DNA of 64,000 nt from Pigmentiphaga sp. NML080357 (lineage in GTDB: Bacteria > Pseudomonadota > Gammaproteobacteria > Burkholderiales > Burkholderiaceae_B), in assembly GCF_002188465.1 (NCBI RefSeq), contig NZ_NINW01000046.1:62001-126000 (forward strand), in the 5' to 3' direction. Positions 10,867 to 19,018 of the stretch are shown here, piece after piece. How positions within the stretch are numbered: the stretch's first letter is position 1; every line of letters begins with the position of its first letter. Below the pieces are notes generated by a model that had not been told where the DNA came from, did no database searches, and saw nothing but the letters and a program-made list of their open reading frames with translations. The position numbers and the translations under genes are program-made.

Positions 10867-11715
10867 TCAGACCGTGGTGGTCGCCGCACGCGGCAGATAA
10901 TGAAGGACGCGCTTCTCCGCCCAGACGACGCCCGCATAGGCGACGATACCGATCAGCGTGAGCACGGCGATGGTGACGAATACGGCAGCGGTGTTGCCCT
11001 GCCCTTCGCCGTCGACCAGCAGAAAGCCCAGGCCCAGGTTGCCGCCCACCAGCTCGCCCACGGTCACGCCGATGACGGCCAGGGTGGAGGCGATGCGCAG
11101 GCCCGAGAACAGCGCCGGCAGCGCCGACGGGAACTCGACCAGGCGGAAGATCTGCCAGCGGCTGGCGTTGAGCGTGCGGACCAGGTTGACCATGTCGGGA
11201 TCCACGGTGCGCACGGCCGACAGCACATTGATCATGACCGGGAAGAACACGATCAGGATCGCCACCAGGATCTTCGGATAGATGGTATAGCCCAGCCACA
11301 TGACGAACAGCGGCGCGAACGCCACCTTGGGCGCGATCTGCAGCGCCAGGATGTACGGCGACAGGATCGATTCCGTGGTGGGCGACAGGCCCAGCACCAC
11401 GCCCACCACCAGGCCCAGCAGCGCGCCCAGGATGAAGCCGACGATCACCTCGAACGCGGTGATGCCGCTGTGCATGAGCAGCTCGCTGTTCTGCCACATG
11501 TGGCCGAACTCCTGGACCACGCGGCTGAAGCGGGGCAGGATGAATTCCGGCATGTTCAGCAGTCCCGGCCCCCACTCCCAGGCGGCCAGGAACACGAGCA
11601 GGACCAGCAGGCTGCCGCTCGCCGTGGCGACCTTGCCCGCGAAGAACGGGCGGGCGGCCGGCTTGGCGGTGCGCGCCACCGCGGGCGCGCCTTCATTGGA
11701 TACGGATACGGACAT
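10867..11715 (-). CDS. ABC transporter permease, SsuC/TauC-like
   Basis: A 282-residue inner-membrane permease with about six hydrophobic helices and the BPD_transp_1 layout of aliphatic sulfonate, taurine, nitrate and pyrimidine-precursor importers. The EAA-like cytoplasmic loop is around VRTLNASRWQIFRLVEFPSALP (about residues 175-196), where it contacts the ATPase. Its start codon overlaps the stop of the binding-protein gene (TAATG), which implies tight coupling. With the neighbouring binding protein and ATPase it makes a complete importer. Confidence 0.92.
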   Translation of the reverse strand: MSVSVSNEGAPAVARTAKPAARPFFAGKVATASGSLLVLLVFLAAWEWGPGLLNMPEFILPRFSRVVQEFGHMWQNSELLMHSGITAFEVIVGFILGALLGLVVGVVLGLSPTTESILSPYILALQIAPKVAFAPLFVMWLGYTIYPKILVAILIVFFPVMINVLSAVRTVDPDMVNLVRTLNASRWQIFRLVEFPSALPALFSGLRIASTLAVIGVTVGELVGGNLGLGFLLVDGEGQGNTAAVFVTIAVLTLIGIVAYAGVVWAEKRVLHYLPRAATTTV

Positions 11716-12710
11716 TACCGCTCAACTCCGACGAACTGGTTCGTATAAAGATCGGTCAAGGGCGCGGCCTTGGACACGATGCCTTCCGAAACGTAGAACT
11801 TCTGCACCTCGGCCAGGCGGGCGGTGTCCATCTGGCCCAACACCTTCTGGTCGGCGTACACGTACTTGTTGTACAGGCGCAGGATGCGCTCGAGCTTCTC
11901 TTCCTTGCCCTTGAAGGCCGGCGCGGCCTGGGCGTAAGTGGCGGCGGCGCTCTTGGGATCCTTCATCACGTCCTGCATGCCGCGCAGGGTCGCGCGCACG
12001 AGGCGCTTGATCAGGTCCGGATTCTTCTTGATCGTCTCGTCCGAGGCGATGATGGCCTGCGCCATGCTGTTGAAGGGTTTGTCGATCTTCAGGTACTCGG
12101 CATTGCCGTTGGTGGCCTCGTCCGCATCGACCAGCCAGTCGGGCGTGGCGGCCATGCCGTCGGCCTTGCCGGCGGCGAACAATTGCCACACGCCCGCGGG
12201 CCCGGCGGCCTGGATCGACACGTCGCTCTTGCTCAGGTTGTATTTCTTGAGCGTGCCCAGCAGCGCGTAGTAGGTCGTGTCGCTGTAGGAGATCACGGTC
12301 ACGGTCTTGCCCTTGAGGTCGGCGACCGACTTGATCGGGCCGTCCTTCTTGACCGCCAGCGACGACAGCGAACCCGCGCCCAGGACGGCGACGGCCTTCA
12401 CGGGCACGCCATTGGCGCGGACGATGATGGGCGTGTCGCCGATGGCGCCGCCGATTACCGCATTGCCGGCGCCGATCTGCTTGGCGACGTCGACCCCGCC
12501 CTTGCCGAGCACGAAGTTGACCTTGATGTTCTCATCGGCGTAGTAGCCGCGCTGCTGCGCGATCATCCACGGGGCGAAGGCCGGCAGCGTGGGCGGCGCG
12601 GGCAGCAGGTAGTTCACTTCCTCCGGCGCGGCTTGGGCGGCAAGCGGCGAGGCGACAGCCACGGCAACGGTGGCCAGTTTGAAGCTGAAGGAGACCAGAG
12701 CTTTTTTCAT
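11715..12710 (-). CDS. ABC transporter substrate-binding protein, NMT1/THI5-like
   Basis: A 331-residue periplasmic binding protein. The N-terminus, MKKALVSFSFKLATVAVAVA followed by SPLAAQA, is a clear signal peptide with an AxA cleavage site, and this fixes the start at 12710. The mature part has the NMT1/THI5 and SsuA-like two-lobe fold (GYYADENIKVNFVLGKGG, DLKGKTVTVISYSDTTYYAL). The ligand is not predictable; relatives bind sulfonates, nitrate, thiamine precursors or aromatic acids. It lies between the ATPase and permease genes, and the link to an SDR suggests a small organic substrate used as carbon source. Confidence 0.9.
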   Translation of the reverse strand: MKKALVSFSFKLATVAVAVASPLAAQAAPEEVNYLLPAPPTLPAFAPWMIAQQRGYYADENIKVNFVLGKGGVDVAKQIGAGNAVIGGAIGDTPIIVRANGVPVKAVAVLGAGSLSSLAVKKDGPIKSVADLKGKTVTVISYSDTTYYALLGTLKKYNLSKSDVSIQAAGPAGVWQLFAAGKADGMAATPDWLVDADEATNGNAEYLKIDKPFNSMAQAIIASDETIKKNPDLIKRLVRATLRGMQDVMKDPKSAAATYAQAAPAFKGKEEKLERILRLYNKYVYADQKVLGQMDTARLAEVQKFYVSEGIVSKAAPLTDLYTNQFVGVER

Positions 12711-12772
12711 AGGGCTTCCTGTATGAATGGCGCCCACGGGCGCAACGTGCGTGTTGGGAGAGACGAACGGAT

Positions 12773-13558
12773 TCAGTGCAGCTCGGCGGTTTCCTTGCCG
12801 ACCTTCAGCAGTTCCATCAAACGGCCCTGCAGCGGGCCGATTTCCGGCAGCTTGCGCCGTTCCAGCGGGTTGTCGCGCATGGGCAGGTCCACGACGATTT
12901 CCTCGATGATGGTGCCGGGACGCTCGCTCATGACCAGCAGCCGGTCGGACAGCGCGATGGCCTCCACCAGGTCGTGGGTGATGAAAAGCGCCGTCTTGCG
13001 TTTTTCGTACACCATCTTGGCGAGGTCTTGCTGCAGCACCATCTTGGTCTGCGCATCGAGCGCGGAAAAAGGCTCGTCCAACAACAGCACCTGCGGATCG
13101 ACGGCCAGCGTGCGGGCCAGCGCCGCGCGCTGGCGCATGCCGCCGGACAGCTGGTAGGGATAGTGTTCCTCGAACCCCTTGAGATGGCACTTGGCCAGGA
13201 GCTCGTCGGCCACGCTCTTGCGTTCCCGCGGCGCCACGCCTTCGATCTCCAGTCCCAGCTCGACGTTGGCGCGTATGGTGCGCCAGGGCATGAGCAGGTC
13301 CTTCTGCAACATGAACGCGACCTTGCGCACGGGCTTGGTCACGCGCTCTCCGCCTACGTAGACTTCGCCCTCGCTGGGCAGGTAGAGGCCCGCGCCCATG
13401 TTCAGCAACGTGCTCTTGCCGCAGCCGGACGGGCCGATGATGGAGACGACCTCGCCGCTGCGGATGGTCAGGTTGACGTCGGTGACCGCCGCGCGGGGCT
13501 GCCCCGTCTGGCGGTCCAGGAAGCGCTTGCCGACCTTGCGGAACTCGATTTCATTCAT
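12773..13558 (-). CDS. ABC transporter ATPase subunit, SsuB/TauB-like
   Basis: A 261-residue ATPase with Walker A (GPSGCGKST), the ABC signature LSGGMRQRAALARTLAVDP, Walker B (VLLLDEPFSALDA) and the switch histidine in FITHDLVEA. It energises the importer made with the adjacent permease and binding protein. I placed the start at the ATG at 13558 (MNEIEFRKVGKRF), where homology to the family begins; the open frame extends 13 codons further upstream without a recognisable sequence. It is the first gene of the operon, with a predicted promoter about 180 bp upstream and a leader of roughly 175 nt. Confidence 0.92.
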   Translation of the reverse strand: MNEIEFRKVGKRFLDRQTGQPRAAVTDVNLTIRSGEVVSIIGPSGCGKSTLLNMGAGLYLPSEGEVYVGGERVTKPVRKVAFMLQKDLLMPWRTIRANVELGLEIEGVAPRERKSVADELLAKCHLKGFEEHYPYQLSGGMRQRAALARTLAVDPQVLLLDEPFSALDAQTKMVLQQDLAKMVYEKRKTALFITHDLVEAIALSDRLLVMSERPGTIIEEIVVDLPMRDNPLERRKLPEIGPLQGRLMELLKVGKETAELH

Positions 13559-13913
13559 GTTGCGGGGCCTGTATAAACCGAAGCATCTATTCAACAACGA
13601 CCACGGCGGAGAAATTCCGCTCGTCCCGGATGGATTGCGAAGCGGCCTGGGCGCTGCGATAGTGTGCGTCGATCGCTCCGGGTACCTCGTTTGCCGTCTT
13701 AAATACGAAACCTCATCTCATCTACGAAACAGTGGCAAAAATATAGCGCCTCGATTTTGGGGGCGCGACTGGGGTAAACCACTACCAAAGCCAAGCAAAC
13801 GGCGGGCCAGCACGGAAGGGCCCAAAGGCAGCCCGGGCGGGCCTCTCATTGGTGCAAAACGCTGCCCGCCCCGGTGCGACCGTGCCATGAACGCACCATA
13901 AAGGTGCGGACAG
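13559..13913. other. Gene-free gap holding the ABC operon promoter and leader
   Basis: This 355-bp gap lies between the ABC ATPase start and the folE stop. It holds the predicted promoter at 13740-13780 and, in the transcribed leader, two direct copies of GTTTCGTA (read on the minus strand; 13711-13704 and 13730-13723) 19 bp apart. Near folE there is a perfect hairpin CGCACC-ATAAA-GGTGCG (13892-13908) just after the folE stop. It lacks a T run, so it is a doubtful terminator. I see no coding sequence. Confidence 0.6.
13740..13780 (-). promoter_or_regulatory. Predicted promoter and activator-type site of the ABC importer operon
   Basis: On the minus strand GGTTTACCCCAGTCGC (13780-13765) is followed after 16 bp by CGCTATATT, with TATATT at 13745-13740 as the -10 box. 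The 16-bp motif differs at one base from that upstream of the IclR-SDR operon at 1648-1663, and the spacing is identical. Two such matches in paralogous regulatory modules are unlikely by chance. Confidence 0.55.
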
Positions 13914-14459
13914 TCAGCGAATGAGTTCTAGGAATTCGGCGCGAGTGGAAGGATTCTCGCGGAACGCGCCCAGCATGACGGAGCTGACCATCGAGGAATT
14001 CTGCTTCTCGACGCCGCGCATCATCATGCACATATGCTGCGCCTCGATGACCACGGCGACGCCGAGCGCATCGGTCACCTGCTGCACGGCCTCGGCGATC
14101 TGAAGACAGAGATTCTCCTGGATCTGCAGGCGGCGGGCGTACATGTCGACGATGCGCGCCACCTTGGACAGGCCGAGCACCCTGCCGTTGGGCAGGTAGG
14201 CGACGTGGGCCTTGCCGATGAAAGGCAACAGGTGGTGTTCGCATAGCGAGTACAGCTCGATGTTCTTGACCAGCACCATTTCATTGGTGTCGGACGAGAA
14301 CAGCGCGCCGTTGACGATCTCGTCGAGATTCTGGGAATAGCCCTGGCACAGGTATTTCATGGCCTTCGCGGCGCGCTTGGGGGTGTCGCGCAGGCCCTCG
14401 CGATGCGGATCCTCGCCGAGCTTTTCGAGTATGGAGGTGTAATGCTGTTCGAGCGACAT
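13914..14459 (-). CDS. folE: GTP cyclohydrolase I, FolE type
   Basis: A 181-residue enzyme that converts GTP to 7,8-dihydroneopterin triphosphate, the first step of tetrahydrofolate synthesis. The zinc ligands are visible in LCEHHLLPF and in [11 protein letters not shown]. The GTP-binding region VARRLQIQE-like sequence ([14 protein letters not shown]) and the C-terminal [10 protein letters not shown] are present. The length is normal for the shorter bacterial form. It is probably monocistronic; the next gene upstream, murI, ends 146 bp away. Confidence 0.96.
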   Translation of the reverse strand: MSLEQHYTSILEKLGEDPHREGLRDTPKRAAKAMKYLCQGYSQNLDEIVNGALFSSDTNEMVLVKNIELYSLCEHHLLPFIGKAHVAYLPNGRVLGLSKVARIVDMYARRLQIQENLCLQIAEAVQQVTDALGVAVVIEAQHMCMMMRGVEKQNSSMVSSVMLGAFRENPSTRAEFLELIR

Positions 14460-14605
14460 GGAGGCTCCTGTGGGTATCCTGGGAACGCGGCACGAGGCCA
14501 GCCGGATGCGGCACGGCCGCCGGCATGGAAGGCGTGAGGATACTCCATCGCCCCCGGCCGGGCCGGAAAAGCCCTACCCCGCTCCCCAGTGCCTCGCGGG
14601 ACGCT

Positions 14606-15412
14606 TCAGCAGTATTCGGCCGGCAGGCGCTCGACCTCGGCCGTCTCACCGGTCAGGCGGGCGATGCGCCCCGCCGCCTCGGCCGGCGCGCCGCTGGTCA
14701 GGAACCGCACGCTCCCCTCGCCCGCCGCCCGGGCCAGCCCGTGGACCAGCAATTGCCGCTGCAATTGGCGGGCGAACGGCACCCCCGTTTCCAATACTGC
14801 GACGTCCGGCCCCACGTGCCGCCGTATGGGGTCGATCAGGAAGGGGAAATGGGTGCAGCCCAGGACCAGCACGTCGGCGCCTTTGGCAACCAGCTCGGCC
14901 AGCGGCTCGGCCACCAGATGGTCCCGTTCCGGGGTCCAGCCCTCCTCGGCCAGCGCCACCCACCCCGGGCAGGGCTTGAGCAGCACTTCCACACCCGGCG
15001 CCTCACGCCGTACCAGGGCGTGGAAACGTTCGCTGAGCAGCGTGCCGGTAGTCGCCAGCACGCCTATCACGCCGGACTGGGTCAGCCTGGCCGCCGGCTT
15101 GACCGCGGGTTCGATGCCGACGATGGGCAGTCCCGGATAGCGGTCGCGCAGCGCCTCGACCGCGACGGCCGTCGCCGTGTTGCATGGAATGGCCACGGCC
15201 TTGGCTCCGCGCGACAGGAAGAACTCGGCCAGGCGCAGGGCGCGTGCCACGATGTAGGCGGGGGTTTTCTCTCCGTACGGCAAATGGCCGCTATCGGCCA
15301 CGTACAGGAGGTCTTCACGCGGCAAGATCTGCCGGATGGCGTTCAGCACGCTGATGCCGCCGACGCCGGAGTCGAATATGCCTAAGGGGCCGTCGTGTGC
15401 GGCGGAGGTCAT
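14606..15412 (-). CDS. murI: Glutamate racemase
   Basis: A 268-residue enzyme that interconverts L- and D-glutamate to supply D-Glu for peptidoglycan. The two catalytic cysteines lie in PCNTATA (about residue 79) and GCTHFPFL (about 190), and the N-terminal FDSGVGGISVL is the family signature. The length is normal. It starts 9 bp after the stop of the SMR transporter gene on the same strand, so the two may share a transcript, although no functional link is expected. Confidence 0.96.
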   Translation of the reverse strand: MTSAAHDGPLGIFDSGVGGISVLNAIRQILPREDLLYVADSGHLPYGEKTPAYIVARALRLAEFFLSRGAKAVAIPCNTATAVAVEALRDRYPGLPIVGIEPAVKPAARLTQSGVIGVLATTGTLLSERFHALVRREAPGVEVLLKPCPGWVALAEEGWTPERDHLVAEPLAELVAKGADVLVLGCTHFPFLIDPIRRHVGPDVAVLETGVPFARQLQRQLLVHGLARAAGEGSVRFLTSGAPAEAAGRIARLTGETAEVERLPAEYC

Positions 15413-15421
15413 GGATGCGGG

Positions 15422-15736
15422 TCAGGAAGCCAGTTTCAGTCCTATGATACCCGCCACGATCAACCCGAGGCTGACCAGCCGAGCCGGGGTGGCGGCCTCG
15501 CCGAACAGCAGGATGCCCAGCGCGGCCGTTCCCACGGCGCCCACGCCCACCCATATGGCATAGGCGGTGCCCACGGGCAGCGTACGCATCGCCACGCCCA
15601 GCAGCGCCATGCTGACGACCATGGCGGCGACGGTGCCCACGGAGGGCCACAGCCGGGTGAAGCCTTCGGTGTACTTCAAGCCGATCGCCCAGCCGATTTC
15701 CATCAGTCCGGCAATGATCAATATGGTCCAAGCCAT
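15422..15736 (-). CDS. sugE: SMR family exporter, SugE/Gdx (guanidinium) type
   Basis: A 104-residue small multidrug resistance protein with four transmembrane helices. Glu13, the proton/substrate-coupling residue, and Trp16 are present. The stretch [19 protein letters not shown] is typical of the SugE/Gdx branch, which exports guanidinium ion as a dual-topology dimer, rather than of the broad-range EmrE branch. No guanidine riboswitch could be recognised in its leader. It precedes murI by 9 bp and diverges from gdhA. Confidence 0.88.
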   Translation of the reverse strand: MAWTILIIAGLMEIGWAIGLKYTEGFTRLWPSVGTVAAMVVSMALLGVAMRTLPVGTAYAIWVGVGAVGTAALGILLFGEAATPARLVSLGLIVAGIIGLKLAS

Positions 15737-16053
15737 GTTCGTGCTTCCTGGTTGCGGGAACGCCGCCGCCCGCCATTCCCGGCAGGATTGCCGTCTTGCT
15801 GCGTCCCTATTTTATCGTCTGGAAAGGCACTCAGCCCCCGCTCCGTCCCCATTTGAAGATTGCACTAAATAAGTGCATAAAGTCGTCAATTATCGGCATG
15901 ATGACGGAAAAACGCGTTTACAATGCCGCGTTTTTTCGGTGCAACGCACCGGATCAGAGCAACGCCGCACGCAAAAGGTGCAGCCCTCGACGCCGCTCGC
16001 AGCCCCTCGCGGCAGGACGACCCCAAGCGCCCGGACATTCAACGGAGCCGATA
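15737..16053. other. Divergent regulatory region of sugE and gdhA
   Basis: This 317-bp gap has no supported gene. It contains three GCAC/GTGC dyads described separately. It also holds a hairpin-like repeat, AAAAACGCG with CGCGTTTTT around a 10-bp loop (about 15908-15935), that includes TACAAT (15919-15924), a possible -10 box for gdhA. No clear -35 or sigma-54 element was found. The hairpin could instead be a regulatory structure in the gdhA leader. Confidence 0.5.
15861..15982. promoter_or_regulatory. Candidate NtrC-like binding sites upstream of gdhA
   Basis: Two sites fit the 17-bp NtrC form TGCAC-N7-GTGCA. TGCACTAAATAAGTGCA (15861-15877) is a perfect dyad. CGCACGCAAAAGGTGCA (15966-15982) matches GCAC-N7-GTGC. 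Between them is a perfect dyad CGGTGC-AAC-GCACCG (15937-15951). Glutamate dehydrogenase is often nitrogen-regulated, so NtrC control is plausible. The NtrC consensus is known from enterobacteria; its use in this organism is inferred. Confidence 0.45.
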
Positions 16054-17397
16054 TTGAAACACGCCAGCCTAGACAGCTTTCTTGCGCAGGTTGCCCTGCG
16101 CGACCCTCATCAGCCGGAGTTCCTGCAGGCCGTCAAGGAAGTCATGACGAGCCTCTGGCCCTTCCTGCAAAAGCACCCGCGCTACGCCGAGCACGGCCTG
16201 CTCGAACGGCTGGTGGAATCCGAGCGAGTCATCCAGTTCCGCGTATGCTGGGTCGATGACCGCGGCCAGACCCAGGTCAATCGCGGATTCCGCATCCAGC
16301 ACAACTCCGCCATCGGGCCCTACAAGGGCGGCATGCGGCTGCATCCTTCGGTCAACCTGTCCATCCTGCGCTTCCTGGCGTTCGAACAGACCTTCAAGAA
16401 TTCACTCACCACCCTGCCGATGGGCGGCGGCAAGGGCGGCGCGGACTTCGATCCCAAGGGCAAGAGCGACGGCGAGGTCATGCGCTTCTGCCAGGCCTTG
16501 ATGCTCGAACTCTACCGCCATCTCGGCCCCGACACGGACGTGCCGGCGGGCGACATCGGCGTGGGTGCGCGCGAGGTCGGCTTCATGGCCGGCATGATGA
16601 AGAAGCTGTCCAACAGCGCGGCCGCGGTGTTCACGGGCAAGGGACTGGCCTTCGGCGGCAGCCTGATGCGTCCGGAAGCCACGGGCTACGGCACCATCTA
16701 TTTCGCCGAACAGATGCTGCATCGCAAGAGCCAGAGCTTCGACGGCAAGACCGTCTCGATCTCCGGCTCGGGCAACGTCGCGCAGTACGCCGCCGAGAAG
16801 GCCATGGACCTCGGCGCCAAGGTCGTGACCCTGTCGGATTCGGACGGAACGCTGCACGTGCCGGGCGGCATCGGCATCGACATGCTCAAGGAGATCATGG
16901 ATCTCAAGAACGTCCAGCGCGGCCGCCTCTCGGAATTCGCGGCGCGCAACAAGCTGGCGTTCGAGGCGGGCAAGCGGCCCTGGCACATTCCCGTCGACAT
17001 CGCCCTGCCCTGCGCCACGCAGAACGAGCTGGACGGCAACGACGCCGAAACGCTGGTGCGCAACGGCGTACTGTGCGTGGCCGAAGGCGCGAACATGCCG
17101 TCCACCCTCGAGGCGGTGGACGTCTTCGTCCGGGCCGGCACGCTCTACGCGCCGGGCAAGGCCAGCAACGCCGGCGGCGTGGCGGTGTCGGGACTCGAAA
17201 TGGCGCAGAATTCGCAACGCCTGTCGTGGCACCACGCCGAAGTCGACGAACGCCTGCGCGCCATCATGAAGGACATCCACGAGAACTGCGTGCGGCACGG
17301 CACCCGGCCCGACGGCAGCATCAACTACGTCGACGGCGCCAACATCGCCGGCTTCGTGAAGGTGGCCGACGCCATGCTGGCGCAAGGCATTTATTAG
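16054..17397 (+). CDS. gdhA: NADP-type glutamate dehydrogenase, TTG start
   Basis: A 447-residue enzyme that makes glutamate from 2-oxoglutarate and ammonia. IGPYKGGMRLHPS holds catalytic and substrate-binding lysines, TLPMGGGKGG is the family signature, and ISGSGNVAQYAAEKA is the dinucleotide-binding loop. I propose TTG at 16054 as start: CGGAG lies 6 bp upstream, translation begins MKHASLDSFLAQV, and the length then equals that of the well-known 447-residue enzyme. Upstream in-frame ATGs would add sequence with no family match. The upstream GCAC/GTGC dyads suggest nitrogen control. Confidence 0.94.
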   Translation: MKHASLDSFLAQVALRDPHQPEFLQAVKEVMTSLWPFLQKHPRYAEHGLLERLVESERVIQFRVCWVDDRGQTQVNRGFRIQHNSAIGPYKGGMRLHPSVNLSILRFLAFEQTFKNSLTTLPMGGGKGGADFDPKGKSDGEVMRFCQALMLELYRHLGPDTDVPAGDIGVGAREVGFMAGMMKKLSNSAAAVFTGKGLAFGGSLMRPEATGYGTIYFAEQMLHRKSQSFDGKTVSISGSGNVAQYAAEKAMDLGAKVVTLSDSDGTLHVPGGIGIDMLKEIMDLKNVQRGRLSEFAARNKLAFEAGKRPWHIPVDIALPCATQNELDGNDAETLVRNGVLCVAEGANMPSTLEAVDVFVRAGTLYAPGKASNAGGVAVSGLEMAQNSQRLSWHHAEVDERLRAIMKDIHENCVRHGTRPDGSINYVDGANIAGFVKVADAMLAQGIY

Positions 17398-17400
17398 GGA

Positions 17401-17562
17401 AGCCCACCCCACGCGGCCTGTGGCCGCGCCCCTCAAGGGGCGGCGCTGGACGGAGAGACCACCCCTCGCGGCTTGCGCCGCGCCCCTCAAGGGGCGGCGC
17501 TGGAAGGAGAGACCACCCCTCGCGGCTTGCGCCGCGCCCCTCAAGGGGCGGCGCTGGCGGAC
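17401..17562. repeat. 54-bp tandem repeat, three copies
   Basis: Units run 17401-17454, 17455-17508 and 17509-17562. Units two and three are nearly identical and unit one is diverged in its first half. Each unit contains the palindrome CGCCCC-TCAA-GGGGCG and ends in GGCGCTGG. The array begins 3 bp after the gdhA stop codon, so the hairpins may also act at the gdhA mRNA 3' end. Confidence 0.85.
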
Positions 17563-17740
17563 CGGCAAAGCCGGATCCGCGGCGCCCTGGGTATAGTACG
17601 AGTTTCTTAAATTGCTACACCGTGGCTACCGCTGGCAGCCAGCGAAGCACAAGCGCCCCACCCCAAGATAACGGTACTAGATCCAGGATGCGGTGGATCC
17701 GGCTCCGCCGGTCCACTCGCATCGCCCCCTTGAGGGGGAC

Positions 17741-17833
17741 GCGCGAAGCGCGGAGGGGGTGGGCCTTCCCTGCGCGAAGCGCGGAGGGGGTGGGCCTCCC
17801 CTGCGCGAAGCGCGGAGGGAGTGGGCCTCCCCT
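17741..17833. repeat. 31-bp tandem repeat, three copies
   Basis: Units begin at 17741, 17772 and 17803 and each starts GCGCGAAGCGCGGAGGG. They are followed by GTGGGCC and a C/T-rich end. The array stops 3 bp before the stop codon of the convergent AI-2E transporter gene. The sequence corresponds to the reverse strand of the element family seen on the left side of this gap and at 45531-45606. Confidence 0.85.
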
Positions 17834-17836
17834 GCG

Positions 17837-18901
17837 TCAGCGCATAGGGGGGGGCGGCTCTCTCAGCCACTCGCGCCAGATGGCTACGAGCAGCGCCATC
17901 AGCACCGGGCCGACGAACAGGCCCACCAGGCCCATGGTCTGCACGCCGCCGACCAAGCCGACGAAGGTCGGCAGGAACGGCAGCTTGACCGGTCCGCCGA
18001 CGAGCCGCGGACGCAAGGTCTTGTCGACGACGAAGAGTTCGAAGGTGCCCCAGGCGAACAGGCCGATGCCGGCCACGAGCTTGCCCGATCCGATCAGGTA
18101 CAGCGACACCATGGTGAAGGCCAGCGGGGCGCCGCCCGGCACCAGCGCCATGAAACCCGTGATCAAGCCCAGCAGCGCGGGCGACGGCACGCCCGCTATC
18201 CAATAGGCCACGCCGAGCACCACGGCTTCGCCGATGGCGATCAGGCCCATGCCGGTGACAGTGGCGCTGATGGTGGCCGGCACCACGCGCGAGAGCCGGG
18301 TCCAGCGCACCGGCAGCACCCGCTCGCCCACCGTGTCGAGCTGGGCCACGATGCTCTCGCCGTCCTTGTAGACGAAGAACAGGATGATCAACATGAACAC
18401 CACCGTCAACGCGAGGTGAAAGACGTTGCCGGTGGTGGACAGCACGACCCGGTAGATATTGCCCAGGTGTTCGCCGCTGATGAGCTGCACCCATGCGCCG
18501 AGGGCATGCGGCCGGGACAGATGTTCTTCCCAATAGCCCGCAAGGCGCTCGCCTATCAGCGGCAGGCCGCTGACCCAGTGCGGCACGGGCAGGCCTTCGC
18601 GGTTGGCCTCGAGCAGCCAGCGGATGAGGTTGCTCGCTTCCTGGATGGCGTAGGACAGGCCGAAGGCGAACGGCACGATCAGGCCGACCACGATGACCAG
18701 CAGCGCGCCGCTGGCCGCGAGCGCCGTGCGGCCGCCGCAGATGCGGACCCAGCGCCGGTACAAAGGCCAACTTGCCAGGCCGATGATCAGCGCGGCCAGG
18801 CCGGGCACGAGAAATCCGCTGAAGAAATACGCGCCGGCGAGCAGCATCAGGATCAGCAGCCAGCGGGCCACGAGGCGAGCGGAAAAGACAGGAGGCGTCA
18901 T
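17837..18901 (-). CDS. AI-2E family (PerM/YhhT-like) membrane protein
   Basis: A 354-residue polytopic inner-membrane protein of the AI-2E transporter family, with paired hydrophobic helices at the N-terminus (VARWLLILMLLAGAYFFSGF), a central soluble segment and a C-terminal helix block (VGLVGGVQTMGLVGLFVGPV). Family members have been linked to AI-2 export, Na+/H+ exchange or cell-division functions, so no substrate should be assumed. I chose the ATG at 18901 (MTPPVFSARLVARW) because it precedes the first helix and gives the usual length; no strong ribosome binding site supports any start. Confidence 0.85.
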   Translation of the reverse strand: MTPPVFSARLVARWLLILMLLAGAYFFSGFLVPGLAALIIGLASWPLYRRWVRICGGRTALAASGALLVIVVGLIVPFAFGLSYAIQEASNLIRWLLEANREGLPVPHWVSGLPLIGERLAGYWEEHLSRPHALGAWVQLISGEHLGNIYRVVLSTTGNVFHLALTVVFMLIILFFVYKDGESIVAQLDTVGERVLPVRWTRLSRVVPATISATVTGMGLIAIGEAVVLGVAYWIAGVPSPALLGLITGFMALVPGGAPLAFTMVSLYLIGSGKLVAGIGLFAWGTFELFVVDKTLRPRLVGGPVKLPFLPTFVGLVGGVQTMGLVGLFVGPVLMALLVAIWREWLREPPPPMR

Positions 18902-19018
18902 GAACGGTTGCGAGCGGAATACCGAAGAACGTCGCCGACAACTGTACCAGCTACCCAGAGGGTTGCGGGCGGGATCGCGCATCCGCATGCGACGTATCGG
19001 GCATCCGGCACGCAGCCG

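Larger units (their letters stand above)
17398..17836. other. Gene-free gap filled with tandem and inverted repeats
   Basis: This 439-bp gap lies between the convergent gdhA and AI-2E transporter genes. The left part carries three 54-bp tandem units and the right part three 31-bp units (listed separately), with related sequence in opposite orientation. The central ~130 bp (about 17580-17690) is less repetitive and slightly AT-richer. It is bordered by inverted copies of a GGACCGGC/GCCGGATCC-type palindrome (about 17559-17578 and 17696-17713). I see no gene, and the structure looks like a composite palindromic repeat element. Confidence 0.75.

Noticed and set aside
13892-13908. folE rho-independent terminator
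   Set aside because: The CGCACC-ATAAA-GGTGCG hairpin is perfect but short and has no T run after it on the folE strand.
15737-15850. Guanidine riboswitch upstream of the sugE-type exporter
   Set aside because: The leader has AAGACGGC, reminiscent of one guanidine class, but not the paired stems or repeated ACGR loops needed for any of the three classes.
17401-17833. CRISPR array
   Set aside because: The repeats are contiguous tandem units without unique spacers and there are no cas genes in the window.
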